A stretch of DNA of 64,000 nucleotides from Natronorubrum halophilum. GTDB taxonomy: Archaea > Halobacteriota > Halobacteria > Halobacteriales > Natrialbaceae. Of the stretch, positions 7,380-16,492 are shown one piece after another. A program made the position numbers and the translations under genes. A model generated the notes under the pieces. It ran no database searches, had not been told where the DNA came from, and was given only the letters and a program-made list of their open reading frames with translations. The stretch's first letter is position 1; every line of letters begins with the position of its first letter. The stretch covers positions 620,001 through 684,000 of the forward strand of contig NZ_QQTY01000002.1 of NCBI RefSeq assembly GCF_003670115.1, written 5' to 3'.

Positions 7380-9182
7380 TCAGAGGATCGTTCCGTGTTT
7401 CTTGTCCGGCAGGGACTTCTCGACGTCTTCGTAAAACGCGAATCGAGCGGCCAGTTCCTCGCGTAACGCGCTCGGCGGCACGATCTCGTCGATGACCACC
7501 TCGCTGGCCATCCGGTGGATGTCGATATCTTCCCGGTACGCCTCGCGGAGTTCCTGCTCCGTCCGTTCGCGCTCCTCGGGGTCGTCGATCTCGGCGAGCT
7601 TTCGGGCGTAGACGGCGTTGATCGCCGCTTCGGGACCCATGATGGCGATCTCGCCGGAGGGAAGCCCGATGACGCTCTCGGGGTCGTAGGCGGGTCCGCC
7701 CATCGCGTAGATCCCCGCGCCGTAGGCTTTGCGGACCACGACGGTCTGTTTCGGGACCGTCGCCGAGGACGTCGCGTAGATCATCTTCTTGCCCTGCTCG
7801 AGGATGCCCTCCTTTTCAACCTGCGAGCCGGCCATGAACCCCGGCGTGTCACAGAGGTAGAGTAAGGGAATGTTGAACGCGTCGGATTTCCAGATGAACT
7901 CGGCGGCCTTCTCCGCGGCGTCGGGGAAAATCGCGCCGGCGCGGTGGGCCGGCTGGTTCGCGACGATCCCCACCGGGCGACCGTCGATCCGGGCGTAGGC
8001 CGTGATGATCTCCGCGCCGTAATCGGGGCGTAACTCGAAGTACGACCCGTCGTCGACCACCCGATCGATGACCTCGGTCATGTCGTAGCCCCTGTTCGGC
8101 TCCTGCGGGACGACGGCGTCGATTCCCGCCGGCGAGCTAGCGGGCGGTATCGACGCCCGTCGCGGCGGCTTCTCGTCTGCGTTGTCCGGGAGGTACGTGA
8201 TCAACTGCGCCACGAGTTCGCGGGCGTGCTCTTCGTCTTCGGCGACGAGATCCGCGGAGCCCGATTCGCGGGCGTGAACCTCCGGACCGCCCAGTTCCTG
8301 GAGGTCGATATCCTCGCCGGTGACCATTTGAACCATCCGCGGCGACGCGATCGCCATCGCGGACATGCCCTCGACCATGATCGTGAAGTCGGCGAAGACC
8401 GGGGTGTACGCCGCACCGGCGATAGACGGTCCGTAGAGCACGCAAACCTGTGGTACGCGTCCCGAGAGCATCGAGTGGTTGTAGTAGTACTTTCCGATCC
8501 CCTCGCGGTTCGCGAAGAACCCCGTCTGCTGGTCGATGCGCCCCCCGGAGGAATCCATCAGGTAGAACACGGGTTTTCCGGTCTTCAGCGCGCGCTGTTG
8601 CATCCGCAGGAACTTCTCGACGCCCTTCTTGGCCATGCTCCCGCGTTTGACGGTGTAGTCGTTGGCCATGTAGTGGACGTCGCGGCCCTCGAAGGTCGCC
8701 CCGCCCGTGATCAGCCCGTCCGCCGGCAACCGATCGTCCGTCTCCTCGCCCGCGCCGTCGGGATGCCAGTCGTCGAACGCCGCGAACTTGCCGTCCTCGA
8801 ACTGAAACTCGCTGTTCTCTCCGTCGAACCACAACGCGAGGCGATCCCGGACGAACAGTTTGTCCGACTCGTCGAGTTGGTCGCGGTACTTCTCGGGGCC
8901 GCCCTCGAGGATGTCGTCGATCTCCGCTCGAAGCCGCCGCTCTCGATCGGTCGGGCCGAGGCCGGCGTCCGAATCCGACTCCGACTCCGGACCGGGACGA
9001 GGTTCCGACGGAGGGGTTCGGTCCGGGTCCGCGCTCGAGTCGTCCGTCGCGTCGTGGACCGCCAGCGGTTCGTCATCGTCGTCGGCGTACAGTTCGACCG
9101 TCTCGCCGACGTGTTCGGCGAGCGCGGCGGCGATGGCCGACGCTTCTTCGTCGGACGCCCCTGCGGAAATTCGGACTTTCAT
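7380..9182 (-). CDS. acyl-CoA carboxylase carboxyltransferase subunit with N-terminal small-subunit-like extension
   Basis: 600-residue biotin-dependent carboxyltransferase, long for the family (usually 510-540). The C-terminal 480 residues carry both crotonase-fold halves, with SGRVPQVCVLYGPSIAGAAY and later LYLCDTPGFMAGSQVEKEG and VVVRKAYGAGIYAMGGP. The first 40 residues (KVRISAGASDEEASAIAAAL) resemble the small acc-operon protein (PccX type) of haloarchaeal propionyl-CoA carboxylase, followed by an acidic linker to about 80. It would transfer carboxyl from biotin to an acyl-CoA such as propionyl- or acetyl-CoA. No biotin carboxylase gene is in the window. Confidence 0.85.
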   Translation of the reverse strand: MKVRISAGASDEEASAIAAALAEHVGETVELYADDDDEPLAVHDATDDSSADPDRTPPSEPRPGPESESDSDAGLGPTDRERRLRAEIDDILEGGPEKYRDQLDESDKLFVRDRLALWFDGENSEFQFEDGKFAAFDDWHPDGAGEETDDRLPADGLITGGATFEGRDVHYMANDYTVKRGSMAKKGVEKFLRMQQRALKTGKPVFYLMDSSGGRIDQQTGFFANREGIGKYYYNHSMLSGRVPQVCVLYGPSIAGAAYTPVFADFTIMVEGMSAMAIASPRMVQMVTGEDIDLQELGGPEVHARESGSADLVAEDEEHARELVAQLITYLPDNADEKPPRRASIPPASSPAGIDAVVPQEPNRGYDMTEVIDRVVDDGSYFELRPDYGAEIITAYARIDGRPVGIVANQPAHRAGAIFPDAAEKAAEFIWKSDAFNIPLLYLCDTPGFMAGSQVEKEGILEQGKKMIYATSSATVPKQTVVVRKAYGAGIYAMGGPAYDPESVIGLPSGEIAIMGPEAAINAVYARKLAEIDDPEERERTEQELREAYREDIDIHRMASEVVIDEIVPPSALREELAARFAFYEDVEKSLPDKKHGTIL

Positions 9183-9301
9183 GATCGTTCCTGTGTCGGG
9201 TGGCTAAAAACCGTTTTCGCCCGACGCGGATGGCGACCCGTCGATCTCGTCCATTCGAGACGGATAACGGACATGAGTGCGGGAATCTGTCCATACGCCG
9301 A

Positions 9302-9351
9302 CCACGCGACCGTCGTGCGATCGGGCGTGCAGTGACGTTCAGCGGCCGTTA
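9302..9351 (+). repeat. dispersed intergenic repeat, copy A
   Basis: About 50 bases with the shared core GTCGTGCGA, then GTGCA, TTCAG and GGC, matching 34609-34658 at roughly two thirds of positions in the same strand sense. It sits in the otherwise gene-free 9183-9567 interval upstream of a secreted peptidase gene. The rest of that interval is AT-richer (9361-9430) and probably holds promoters; I see no gene in it. Confidence 0.5.
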
Positions 9352-9567
9352 GAGAATGCAATTTCGATAATTCCAAAACAACCGAATAACGTCGATTCGG
9401 ACGGGTATATCCGTCGAACGCGTAGTATATAGCGCGCGGCATCTGCAGGCATAATGGCTATCCTCGATTTCGTCGTCTTATTCGACCACGAGAACACCTC
9501 CTGTGGACGTGAACAGTAGCGTCGGCGTCACGGCGCGACCACACGGCTGAGTCTCAGATATCGCGGT

Positions 9568-10740
9568 ATGGAAGGCACACACACCGAGCATCTTGGCCAC
9601 CGGCTTGCGACGATCCGTGACCGACTCGAGGCGGGCATGGACCGTCGCGAATTTCTTCGGACCCTCGTTACCGGCGGGTACGCGATCGGCATGGCCCAGT
9701 TTCTCGGCGTCGACGACTTCCTGGGAGCGGACGACGGTGAGGTCCCCATCGTCACCGCTCTCGTGAGATCCGATCCCGACGATCCGTGGTCGCTCGAGGA
9801 GCGGACGCGAACCGTCCCAGCTACGTGGTACGCCGCCGTCGAGAAAGCCTTCGAGTTGAACAATCTGCTCGCACGAACCGCGTTTACCGGCTATCTCGGG
9901 AGTGCCGTCGTTCCGGGCTCGTACAAGAGCGGAGCCGCAACCGTCTCCGTCGGCATCTCGGGCGGCGTGGACTCGTTTCGAGAGACGTTCGGTGGGCTCT
10001 TCGAGAACGTTTCGCTCGATTTCGAGACGATCCTCGATATCGGGGACATCGAGGAGACTCACGAGGGGTTCGAGCCGCGAACCGTCACCTCCGTCTCGAA
10101 CAATGACATTCCGGGTGGCGTCGCCTGCGAAACGGCCGAGAGCATTGCGACGCTCGGTCCTGCACTGTACGATCCGGAGACGGAACAGCGGCTCTTCGTG
10201 ACGGCCGAACACGCGTTCGAGGGCGGAGCCGATCCACACGGCGACCAGCTGTCGCTGCCGGTTCAGGGAACCGATTCCGCCGAGTTGGGGACCGTCGAGT
10301 ACGCCCATCCCGTCGAGGATATCGCCGCCGTCGCCCCCACAACCCAACTCCAGCCGTCGAACGTGATCGATACGCCGTCGCCGACTCGCGTTCGCGGGCA
10401 ACTCACTCGTCTCGGACTCGCGGATCTCTTGGCTCGCGGTCGAGAACTCGAGAAAGTCGGTGCGATGACCGGGCACACGGAAGGGAAAATTCAGGGCATC
10501 GACGCGGTCACCTGCTTTACCGACGATTTCTGTCGCCACGGTCAGATTCGCTGGGGCGGCGAGATGGATCTGACCGACGGCGACAGTGGATCAGTAAGCT
10601 ACTACACCGATCCCGAAGGCGATGACGGGGACATCCTCATCGCCGGATTCAACAACGCCCGCACGTGGTGGCCGGGACAGAGCTACGTCTGGGGCGTCAG
10701 CGCCTACAAACTGACAGAATCATATGGATATCACTTCTGA
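9568..10740 (+). CDS. Tat-exported trypsin-like (S1) serine peptidase
   Basis: 390 residues. A twin-arginine signal (DRREFLRTLVTGGYAIGMA, about residues 25-43) follows a hydrophilic leader; ATG 9637 just before it is an alternative start. The chymotrypsin-fold triad is visible: His in VTAEHAFEG (near 215), Asp in VEDIAAV (near 250) and Ser in DGDSGSVSYY (near 350). Likely exported folded and acting outside the cell. Two small frames overlap and follow it, at 10724 and 10875, suggesting an operon. Substrate unknown. Confidence 0.8.
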   Translation: MEGTHTEHLGHRLATIRDRLEAGMDRREFLRTLVTGGYAIGMAQFLGVDDFLGADDGEVPIVTALVRSDPDDPWSLEERTRTVPATWYAAVEKAFELNNLLARTAFTGYLGSAVVPGSYKSGAATVSVGISGGVDSFRETFGGLFENVSLDFETILDIGDIEETHEGFEPRTVTSVSNNDIPGGVACETAESIATLGPALYDPETEQRLFVTAEHAFEGGADPHGDQLSLPVQGTDSAELGTVEYAHPVEDIAAVAPTTQLQPSNVIDTPSPTRVRGQLTRLGLADLLARGRELEKVGAMTGHTEGKIQGIDAVTCFTDDFCRHGQIRWGGEMDLTDGDSGSVSYYTDPEGDDGDILIAGFNNARTWWPGQSYVWGVSAYKLTESYGYHF

Positions 10741-10885
10741 GTCGACGCTCGACTCCCGACGAATCCCGTTGTACGACACCCTGACCGAACTCGCCGAGAT
10801 CAACCTGACTGGCATCCGAGCGAAGAGTCCACCGATGATCGTCCGAACACCACTCCCCGACACGCACGCATCCGATGGCTACTGA
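10724..10885 (+). CDS. 53-residue hypothetical protein overlapping both neighbours
   Basis: ATG at 10724 lies inside the peptidase gene (17 bases overlap) and the TGA at 10883-10885 lies inside the next gene (start 10875). Product begins MDITSESTLDSRRIPLYDTL; no membrane segment or known domain. Third positions are mostly G or C. The double overlap is what translational coupling looks like, but a chance frame is possible. Confidence 0.4.
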   Translation: MDITSESTLDSRRIPLYDTLTELAEINLTGIRAKSPPMIVRTPLPDTHASDGY

Positions 10886-11114
10886 CGACGCTTCCGATTC
10901 CGATCGAATCGGTCGCACTGTGAAAGGGTTTGCGAGCACCGCCGCTCGACTCGTCGCCGACCTGTTCATCGCCACCTGCTGGGTCCTCCTCTTGACGCTG
11001 CTCTTCCTCGAGAACGGGTGGCCGGAATGGGCGTTTTACGCGCTTCTCATCGTCGGTATCGGCGTTTACGTGGCGATTACGGCGGCGTGGCGTGCGGACG
11101 ATCCGTCGGCGTAG
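10875..11114 (+). CDS. small two-helix membrane protein
   Basis: 79 residues with two predicted transmembrane helices at about 28-45 and 52-70 (ATCWVLLLTLLFLENGW; YALLIVGIGVYVAITAAW) and charged ends. No family recognised with confidence. It lies 134 bases after the secreted peptidase and overlaps the 53-residue frame, so a role with the peptidase is possible but unproven. Confidence 0.7.
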   Translation: MATDDASDSDRIGRTVKGFASTAARLVADLFIATCWVLLLTLLFLENGWPEWAFYALLIVGIGVYVAITAAWRADDPSA

Positions 11115-11170
11115 TCGTCTGTCGACGACTCGCGGGCGAACGACGGCGGCGAGAGCGGCCGGATCGCCGC

Positions 11171-12043
11171 CTACTCGAGTCGATCCTCGAGACGATCGAT
11201 CAGATCGGCGTTGCCGACGTGGACCGGCGTTCGCTCGTGGATGTCGTCGGGTTCGACGGACAGCAGCGACTGCCGGCCGTTCGAGGACCGACCGCCGGCG
11301 CGTTCGATGATGTAGCCGATGGGGTTCCCCTCGAACTGGAGCCGAAGCTTTCCCTCGGGTCGCGACTCGAGGCCGGGGTAGCCGAAGATCCCGCCGTAGG
11401 TGAGCACCTGATTGACGTCGCCGATCATCGCGCCGCCGTATCGGAGTTTGAGCTCCTGTTCGATCTCGCGGGCGTACGCCTGAAAGGCGTCGGGCCAGTC
11501 GGGGATCCGACCGCCGAAGCCGTAGACGACCGGTTCGTCGGGGAGGGTGACGTTCCGTTCGACGATGGTTCGCTCGCCGCCGGTCAGTTCGTACTCGGAG
11601 ACGGTCTCCTCGGTGGCGAGCACCATCGTCGTGATCGGGCCGTAGAGGATGTATCCCGCGGCCACGATGGACTCGCCGCGGGCCGGTACGGCGTCGTCGT
11701 AGATGCCGAAGATCGTCCCCATCGAGTTGTTCGACTTGAGGTTCGAGGAGCCGTCTAACGGATCGACGGCGACCGCGTACGCATCCGCCTCCGCGTCGGG
11801 GTCGCCGCCACAGTCGACGACCTCGGCTCGCTCTTCGCTCGCGTACTGGCCGACGCCGTCGATCGTGGCGAGGCGGTCCCCGAGCAGTTCGTCCGCCCAG
11901 ATATCGGCTTCGACCTGAGTCTCACCGCTGGGATTTTCCTCGTCGACGGTCCCGCGGCGTCCGATAAGTCCCTGTCTGATCTCGGTCGCCGAGCGGCTGA
12001 TCGTGGCGATAACCTCCTCGACGACTGGATCGGACACCGTCAT
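11171..12043 (-). CDS. fbp: fructose-1,6-bisphosphatase, class I
   Basis: Hydrolyses fructose 1,6-bisphosphate to fructose 6-phosphate in gluconeogenesis. 290 residues; metal-binding motif VDPLDGSSN at 93-101 and the upstream acidic pair in YASEERAE near 70; sugar-binding region with YGGAMIGDVNQVLTYGG further on. It starts two bases after the stop of the aldolase gene, so the two consecutive gluconeogenic steps form one operon. Confidence 0.93.
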   Translation of the reverse strand: MTVSDPVVEEVIATISRSATEIRQGLIGRRGTVDEENPSGETQVEADIWADELLGDRLATIDGVGQYASEERAEVVDCGGDPDAEADAYAVAVDPLDGSSNLKSNNSMGTIFGIYDDAVPARGESIVAAGYILYGPITTMVLATEETVSEYELTGGERTIVERNVTLPDEPVVYGFGGRIPDWPDAFQAYAREIEQELKLRYGGAMIGDVNQVLTYGGIFGYPGLESRPEGKLRLQFEGNPIGYIIERAGGRSSNGRQSLLSVEPDDIHERTPVHVGNADLIDRLEDRLE

Positions 12044-12045
12044 CC

Positions 12046-12834
12046 CTACGCCTCGAGTGCGGCGTCGGCGGTTTGTTCCTCGAAGATGACCTTCTCGAGG
12101 GCGTCGAGAATATCGGTGGGGTTCTCGCGCTGCCAGACGTTCCGGCCGACGGCGAGACCCGTACAGCCGGCGCTGACGGCCGCTTCGACGGTCGAGAGGA
12201 ACTCGTAGTCCGAGGTCTTCGAACCGCCGCTCATGACGACGTTCATGTTACCCGCGGCCTTGCAGGCGTGAGCCATCGCATCGGGATCGCCGGGATACTT
12301 GACCTTCGCGATATCGGCGCCGAGTTCGAGGGCGATCCGGGTCGCATAGGAGATGGTGCCGGGCTTGGTGTCGTTTTTCAGCCCCTGTCCGCGCGGGTAG
12401 GACCACATGACCATCGGGATGTCGTGTTCGCGGGCTTTCTCTTGGGCGTCGCGGAACTCCTCGAACATCTCGACCTCGTGGTTCGAGCCGCTGTAGACGG
12501 TGAACCCGACCGCGTCGGCGCCGAGTTCGGCGGCGTAATCGACCGAGCAGTTGACCGGCGAATCGGGTTCGCCCATCCAGAGGTTCGAGGTCCCGTTGAG
12601 CTTCAGGAGGAGGTTGACGTCGTCCTCGTAGCTCGGGTAGTACCCTTCGGCGATTCCCTTCTGGACGGCCATCGCGGTGACGGCGTCGTGGGTCGCCGTC
12701 TCGAAGACCGTCGACGGATCGAGTTTCGCCGGGACCTCCTCGAAGTCGACGGGACCGTGTTCTAACCCGTGGTCCATCGCGAGAATCAGTGATTTGCCGT
12801 CGCGTACGATCGGAGAGTCGTCGATCGGAATCAT
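12046..12834 (-). CDS. fba: archaeal class I fructose-bisphosphate aldolase (DeoC/LacD-type)
   Basis: Condenses dihydroxyacetone phosphate and glyceraldehyde 3-phosphate. 262 residues, usual length; AMDHGLEHGP near 19-28 and the Schiff-base lysine segment AKVKYPG with Lys177 and Lys179, followed by the phosphate-binding MSGGSK and GLAVGRNVWQ. First gene of an operon with fbp two bases downstream. Dihydroxyacetone kinase genes elsewhere in the window (32-34 kb) would feed it with substrate. Confidence 0.93.
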   Translation of the reverse strand: MIPIDDSPIVRDGKSLILAMDHGLEHGPVDFEEVPAKLDPSTVFETATHDAVTAMAVQKGIAEGYYPSYEDDVNLLLKLNGTSNLWMGEPDSPVNCSVDYAAELGADAVGFTVYSGSNHEVEMFEEFRDAQEKAREHDIPMVMWSYPRGQGLKNDTKPGTISYATRIALELGADIAKVKYPGDPDAMAHACKAAGNMNVVMSGGSKTSDYEFLSTVEAAVSAGCTGLAVGRNVWQRENPTDILDALEKVIFEEQTADAALEA

Positions 12835-12951
12835 CTGTAAGACGGTCCAACAGGCCGCTATAAATCTCTGATGGTCCGCGTTATCGAAATTACGTACAAC
12901 CGTAGTAACACGCGCTGCAACCGCTTCGGTTCCGCTCGAGACCGATCGGTC

Positions 12952-13701
12952 TCACTCGAGCAGTTCCCGCGCGTTGTGTCGCCACGTTCGGACGTGCAAG
13001 ACGTTGATCTCGAGCACTCTGGCCACCTCGAAGGCGCTGATCGTCGCCAGTCGTTCCGCTGAACGGATGCCGGCTTCGGCCAGTTTGTCGGCGTCGTCGG
13101 GGCCGACACCCGTGACGGCGGTAACGGGCGTCGGCTTCGGCCACGGTCGCTCCGACGGTTTCTCCCGGACGACCGTCGTGATGGGCGAGCGCTCGTACTC
13201 GAAGGCCTGCCAGTCCTCGTCTCCGCTGACGGCGATCCATTCGCGTTCGGCGTCCCCGAGGCCGCGAACCTCCGCGGATCGCCGCTCGAGGTCGCCGTCG
13301 CTCTCGAACGACCACGGCAGCGAAAACCGCCGCCGAAGTGCGGCCGCAGTCGATTCGTCGATAGCCGCCTCCAGTAGCATTCGGTAGGAGTACTCCTTTT
13401 CCCGGACCGCATCGGGATCGATATCGGCCGCTTCGAGCACCTCCCGCGTCGCGGAGTCGATCTCGTCGGGATCGCGTCGTAACTCCTCGCCAGCCTCGTC
13501 CTGTCCCGACGCGTCCGCCGAGCCGAGGGCACCTTCCTCGTCGAGATCGAGTTCGATCCGGTCGGCGTCCTCCTCGGCGTCGACGTCGATAGCGACCGAG
13601 ATGCCGATCCCCAGGTCGACGGTCTCGGTCGCGTCGTCCGCCTCACTCCCCCTCTTCGCGTTCGGCTCGCTGACGGCATCGTTCCTGCTCACGCGATTCA
13701 C
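12952..13701 (-). CDS. helix-hairpin-helix protein, haloarchaeal
   Basis: 249 residues. The C-terminal 60 residues form a helix-hairpin-helix domain (VTAVTGVGPDDADKLAEAGI, near 190-210), a fold that often binds DNA non-specifically. The N-terminal half is strongly acidic (AEEDADRIELDLDEEG), with a middle helical region. It looks like the haloarchaeal DUF7409-type group, an identification from memory only. No operon partner. Confidence 0.7.
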   Translation of the reverse strand: MNRVSRNDAVSEPNAKRGSEADDATETVDLGIGISVAIDVDAEEDADRIELDLDEEGALGSADASGQDEAGEELRRDPDEIDSATREVLEAADIDPDAVREKEYSYRMLLEAAIDESTAAALRRRFSLPWSFESDGDLERRSAEVRGLGDAEREWIAVSGDEDWQAFEYERSPITTVVREKPSERPWPKPTPVTAVTGVGPDDADKLAEAGIRSAERLATISAFEVARVLEINVLHVRTWRHNARELLE

Positions 13702-13830
13702 CAGTTACCGGTAGCTCACACTGTCGATCCTTGAAGGTTCCCCTCAAACGGCCGGTGCCGACAGCCGGACGGCGCGTTTCGGATCCTGCGGTCGGTCGTG
13801 ACTGGTTTCTATGGCGGTTCGGTCTCGCCT

Positions 13831-14883
13831 TCAACGGCGCGGCGGTGACCGCGGGTCGTCCTCGAGCAGCGACTCGAGTTCGGCGGCGAGGGTTTCGCCC
13901 ATCGTGATCATCGCGTTATCGCCGGGGTGGACCAGATCGGTCGTGAGCCCGTCGATGGTGGGAAGCAGTTCGGGTCCCTCGAGCAGGTGGACGTTTTCGT
14001 GGGGCGTTTCGGCGACGACCTCGCGCAGTTCTTGGCGGAATCGCTCGCACATCCCCTCCGGATCGGCGCTCCGACGGACGTCGCGGGCGTTCGTGAAGAT
14101 GGTGATCGGGACGACCGGTTTCTCAGGGTTGGCACCCGCCACTCGGTCGATCAGCCGCGCGGCCCGCTCGCGGAACGTCGACGCAGAGAACGTTCCGACC
14201 ATATTCACCGACACCGAGAGCGTTGCGACGTCCCAGTCGTCGCGCTGGGCGATGTGGTCGGCCATCGCACCGTCGCAGTAGGCGGTGCCACAGGAGCCGA
14301 GGTTGATGAGATCGGCGTCCAACCGGCGCGCCGTCTGACTCACGTAGGTCAGGTGCTCGGCTAGGGCTGCCTCGCCCTCGGTGATCGACGTCCCGTACGC
14401 GAGATACCGACGATCCGGGAGTTCGTCCTCCCGCGGCGGACGAACGTCGCCGTCGACGCCGTGATAGACCATCGGTCCGCCGCGGTGTTCGCCCGGCAAC
14501 CGGAGCCGACAGACGCGGGGATCGAAGGGGAGATCCTCGTAGGCCGCCGGCTCGAGGTCGATTACCGATTCGGGGATCGAAACCTCGATCGGCGTCGGTT
14601 CCGGGCCGACGACGACTTCCGTCGGTCCCTGGATCGGCCCCCAGAAGACGCGGACGGTTCCTTCCTCGGCGCTCCCGCCGGGCATCGTCGAGAGCGTCAC
14701 CGTCGCGGAACCGTCGGGAACGAACCGAAGTTCAACGCCCGCGGGGTGGCGCATCCGCGACTGCGAACCCTCGTTGAGCTCGCGTCGAACCGATTCCGGA
14801 ACGCGTTGTAGCAGATGTCCGTCTCGGTCCTCGGCCGGTCGGCTATCGCCGACGTTGTGAAATCGGATCCCGTCTCGTCGCAT
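13831..14883 (-). CDS. SGNH/GDSL-family hydrolase
   Basis: 350 residues. An N-terminal beta domain (about 1-150) resembles the carbohydrate-binding part of two-domain esterases; the hydrolase domain follows with Ser166 in YGTSITEG, the oxyanion segment NLGSCGTAYCDG, Asn in SVNMVG and the Asp316/His319 pair in DLVHPGD. No signal peptide is visible, so it may act in the cytoplasm. Probably an esterase on a sugar or lipid ester; substrate unknown. Confidence 0.82.
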   Translation of the reverse strand: MRRDGIRFHNVGDSRPAEDRDGHLLQRVPESVRRELNEGSQSRMRHPAGVELRFVPDGSATVTLSTMPGGSAEEGTVRVFWGPIQGPTEVVVGPEPTPIEVSIPESVIDLEPAAYEDLPFDPRVCRLRLPGEHRGGPMVYHGVDGDVRPPREDELPDRRYLAYGTSITEGEAALAEHLTYVSQTARRLDADLINLGSCGTAYCDGAMADHIAQRDDWDVATLSVSVNMVGTFSASTFRERAARLIDRVAGANPEKPVVPITIFTNARDVRRSADPEGMCERFRQELREVVAETPHENVHLLEGPELLPTIDGLTTDLVHPGDNAMITMGETLAAELESLLEDDPRSPPRR

Positions 14884-15071
14884 GGTTCTACCGACGTTCC
14901 CACCGTCTTATAAGTTTAGTCACGGTTCGGCTGCGCCGGTGGATGAGAATTCCCCGCCGCCGCCGGCGACCTTTCCCTACGTTCCCCACCCGAAGCGCGT
15001 AACCCGAGACATGGGACGCGAGCGGATCGAAGGAACGACGACCACACTCCATCAATTCAACGGCAGATAAA

Positions 15072-15080
15072 TTATTTAAA
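15072..15080 (+). promoter_or_regulatory. TATA box of the 15101 gene
   Basis: TTATTTAAA centred about 25 bases before ATG 15101, inside a short AT-rich stretch in an otherwise GC-rich gap (14884-15100). Indicates a leaderless transcript. Confidence 0.6.
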
Positions 15081-15100
15081 CCTGACATTCCCATCTCGAG

Positions 15101-16411
15101 ATGATGCGATCCGCTCGGTTCACGCTCGCCGTCCTCTGTTGCAGTCTCGTCGTCCTGATCGGTGTCGCGGCCGTCGTCGCCGCACCGCCGCCGACCCACC
15201 TCTGTGGCGTCTGCGGTTCCGGAGTCGCCGACGACGCCGAAATCGACGGCGCGGCCGAACCGGGGACGCTCGACATCTACGTCGACGAGTCCGGGGACTC
15301 GCTGTGGAGCGCCCGCGTCCCCGTCACCGACTCGGCCGCAGAGCGGTACCGATCCAACGGGACCGCACTCGAGGTCGCGGTCGACGACGCGTGGTTCCGC
15401 TCTCACGCGGCCAGCGGCGACGTCGAAGCCGCCGAGTCGACCCTCGAGGACGAAACCGTCGTCGTGAACTACACCGTCGCGGACGTCGCGCGCCCGGGTG
15501 TCGGCGAGTCCTGGATCGTCGATTACTTCGCTGCTGGATCCTCGAACACGCGGTATCAACTGGCCGCACAGCGGGTGACGATCCACGCACCCGACGGGGC
15601 CGTCGTCACGAATCAGCCCCGGCACGCGACCGTCGACGACGCGGCCACGTGGACGGCGAGCGCCGAGGACGCCTTCGAAAGCGACTTCGATGACCAGACG
15701 TACGTCACCTACGCGCCGTCCGGACTTCGGGGAACCGCGAGCGGGTACGCGACGATCGGCCTCGAGACCGGTCCGACCGCACTCGAGAAGGGCGTTACCG
15801 GCGGCCTCGTTCCCGGAGCGCTGATCGCGCTCGCGGGGATGGCGGTCGGCCGCGTCGACTGGGGACGCGATGCGTTCGACCTGGCGGGCTTCGAGCGACT
15901 GTTCGTCGCGATCGGATCGATCGGTGCGATCGGTCTGCTCGCCACGAGTGCGGTGGCGACCGGACGCCCCTTCAACCCCGTTTTCGGCGCACTGAGTGCG
16001 CTCGGTATCGGGTACGCCGCGATCGGGATCGCGGCTCGCCGGAGCGATTATCGACGCAGTACCCGCGGGTTGAGCGCTCTCGCGGCGCTCGTAACCCTGG
16101 GGACCGGCGCGTTGCTGTGGCTCCTCGGCGGTCCGGCAGCCACGTTCGTCCTCCCCTTCGGACTGGCGACTGCGCTCTTCTTGCCGATCGGGTACGCGTT
16201 CGAACGCCGCTCGAGGCCGCTCGTTCCGCTCTTCCTCGCGACTCTCGCCGCGTTCGCGTCGATTGCGGCGGCCGTGCTCCTCGCGCTGCTCGTCTCGCCG
16301 AGGGGATTCGGCGTGTTCATCTACTGGCTCATGGTGGCGTTCTGGGTCCCCGTTGTCGTGGTGTTCGGCTATCCGCTCGCGCTCATGGGCCGTCGCCTCG
16401 CGAGGGAGTAG
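15101..16411 (+). CDS. exported-domain polytopic membrane protein
   Basis: 436 residues. Signal-like first helix (about 5-28), then an extracellular domain to about 220 starting with a CGVCG pair of cysteines, then six or seven hydrophobic helices to the end. No family recognised. ATG 15101 fits the TATA box; a second ATG follows immediately at 15104. It is convergent with the squalene/phytoene synthase gene. Confidence 0.75.
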   Translation: MMRSARFTLAVLCCSLVVLIGVAAVVAAPPPTHLCGVCGSGVADDAEIDGAAEPGTLDIYVDESGDSLWSARVPVTDSAAERYRSNGTALEVAVDDAWFRSHAASGDVEAAESTLEDETVVVNYTVADVARPGVGESWIVDYFAAGSSNTRYQLAAQRVTIHAPDGAVVTNQPRHATVDDAATWTASAEDAFESDFDDQTYVTYAPSGLRGTASGYATIGLETGPTALEKGVTGGLVPGALIALAGMAVGRVDWGRDAFDLAGFERLFVAIGSIGAIGLLATSAVATGRPFNPVFGALSALGIGYAAIGIAARRSDYRRSTRGLSALAALVTLGTGALLWLLGGPAATFVLPFGLATALFLPIGYAFERRSRPLVPLFLATLAAFASIAAAVLLALLVSPRGFGVFIYWLMVAFWVPVVVVFGYPLALMGRRLARE

Positions 16412-16492
16412 TCACTGGCGCGGTTCGCGAACGACGGTATCGCGCGGCAAAAAGGATTTACGGACCGACCAGGCCGAGCGCCTCGGGGCGGT

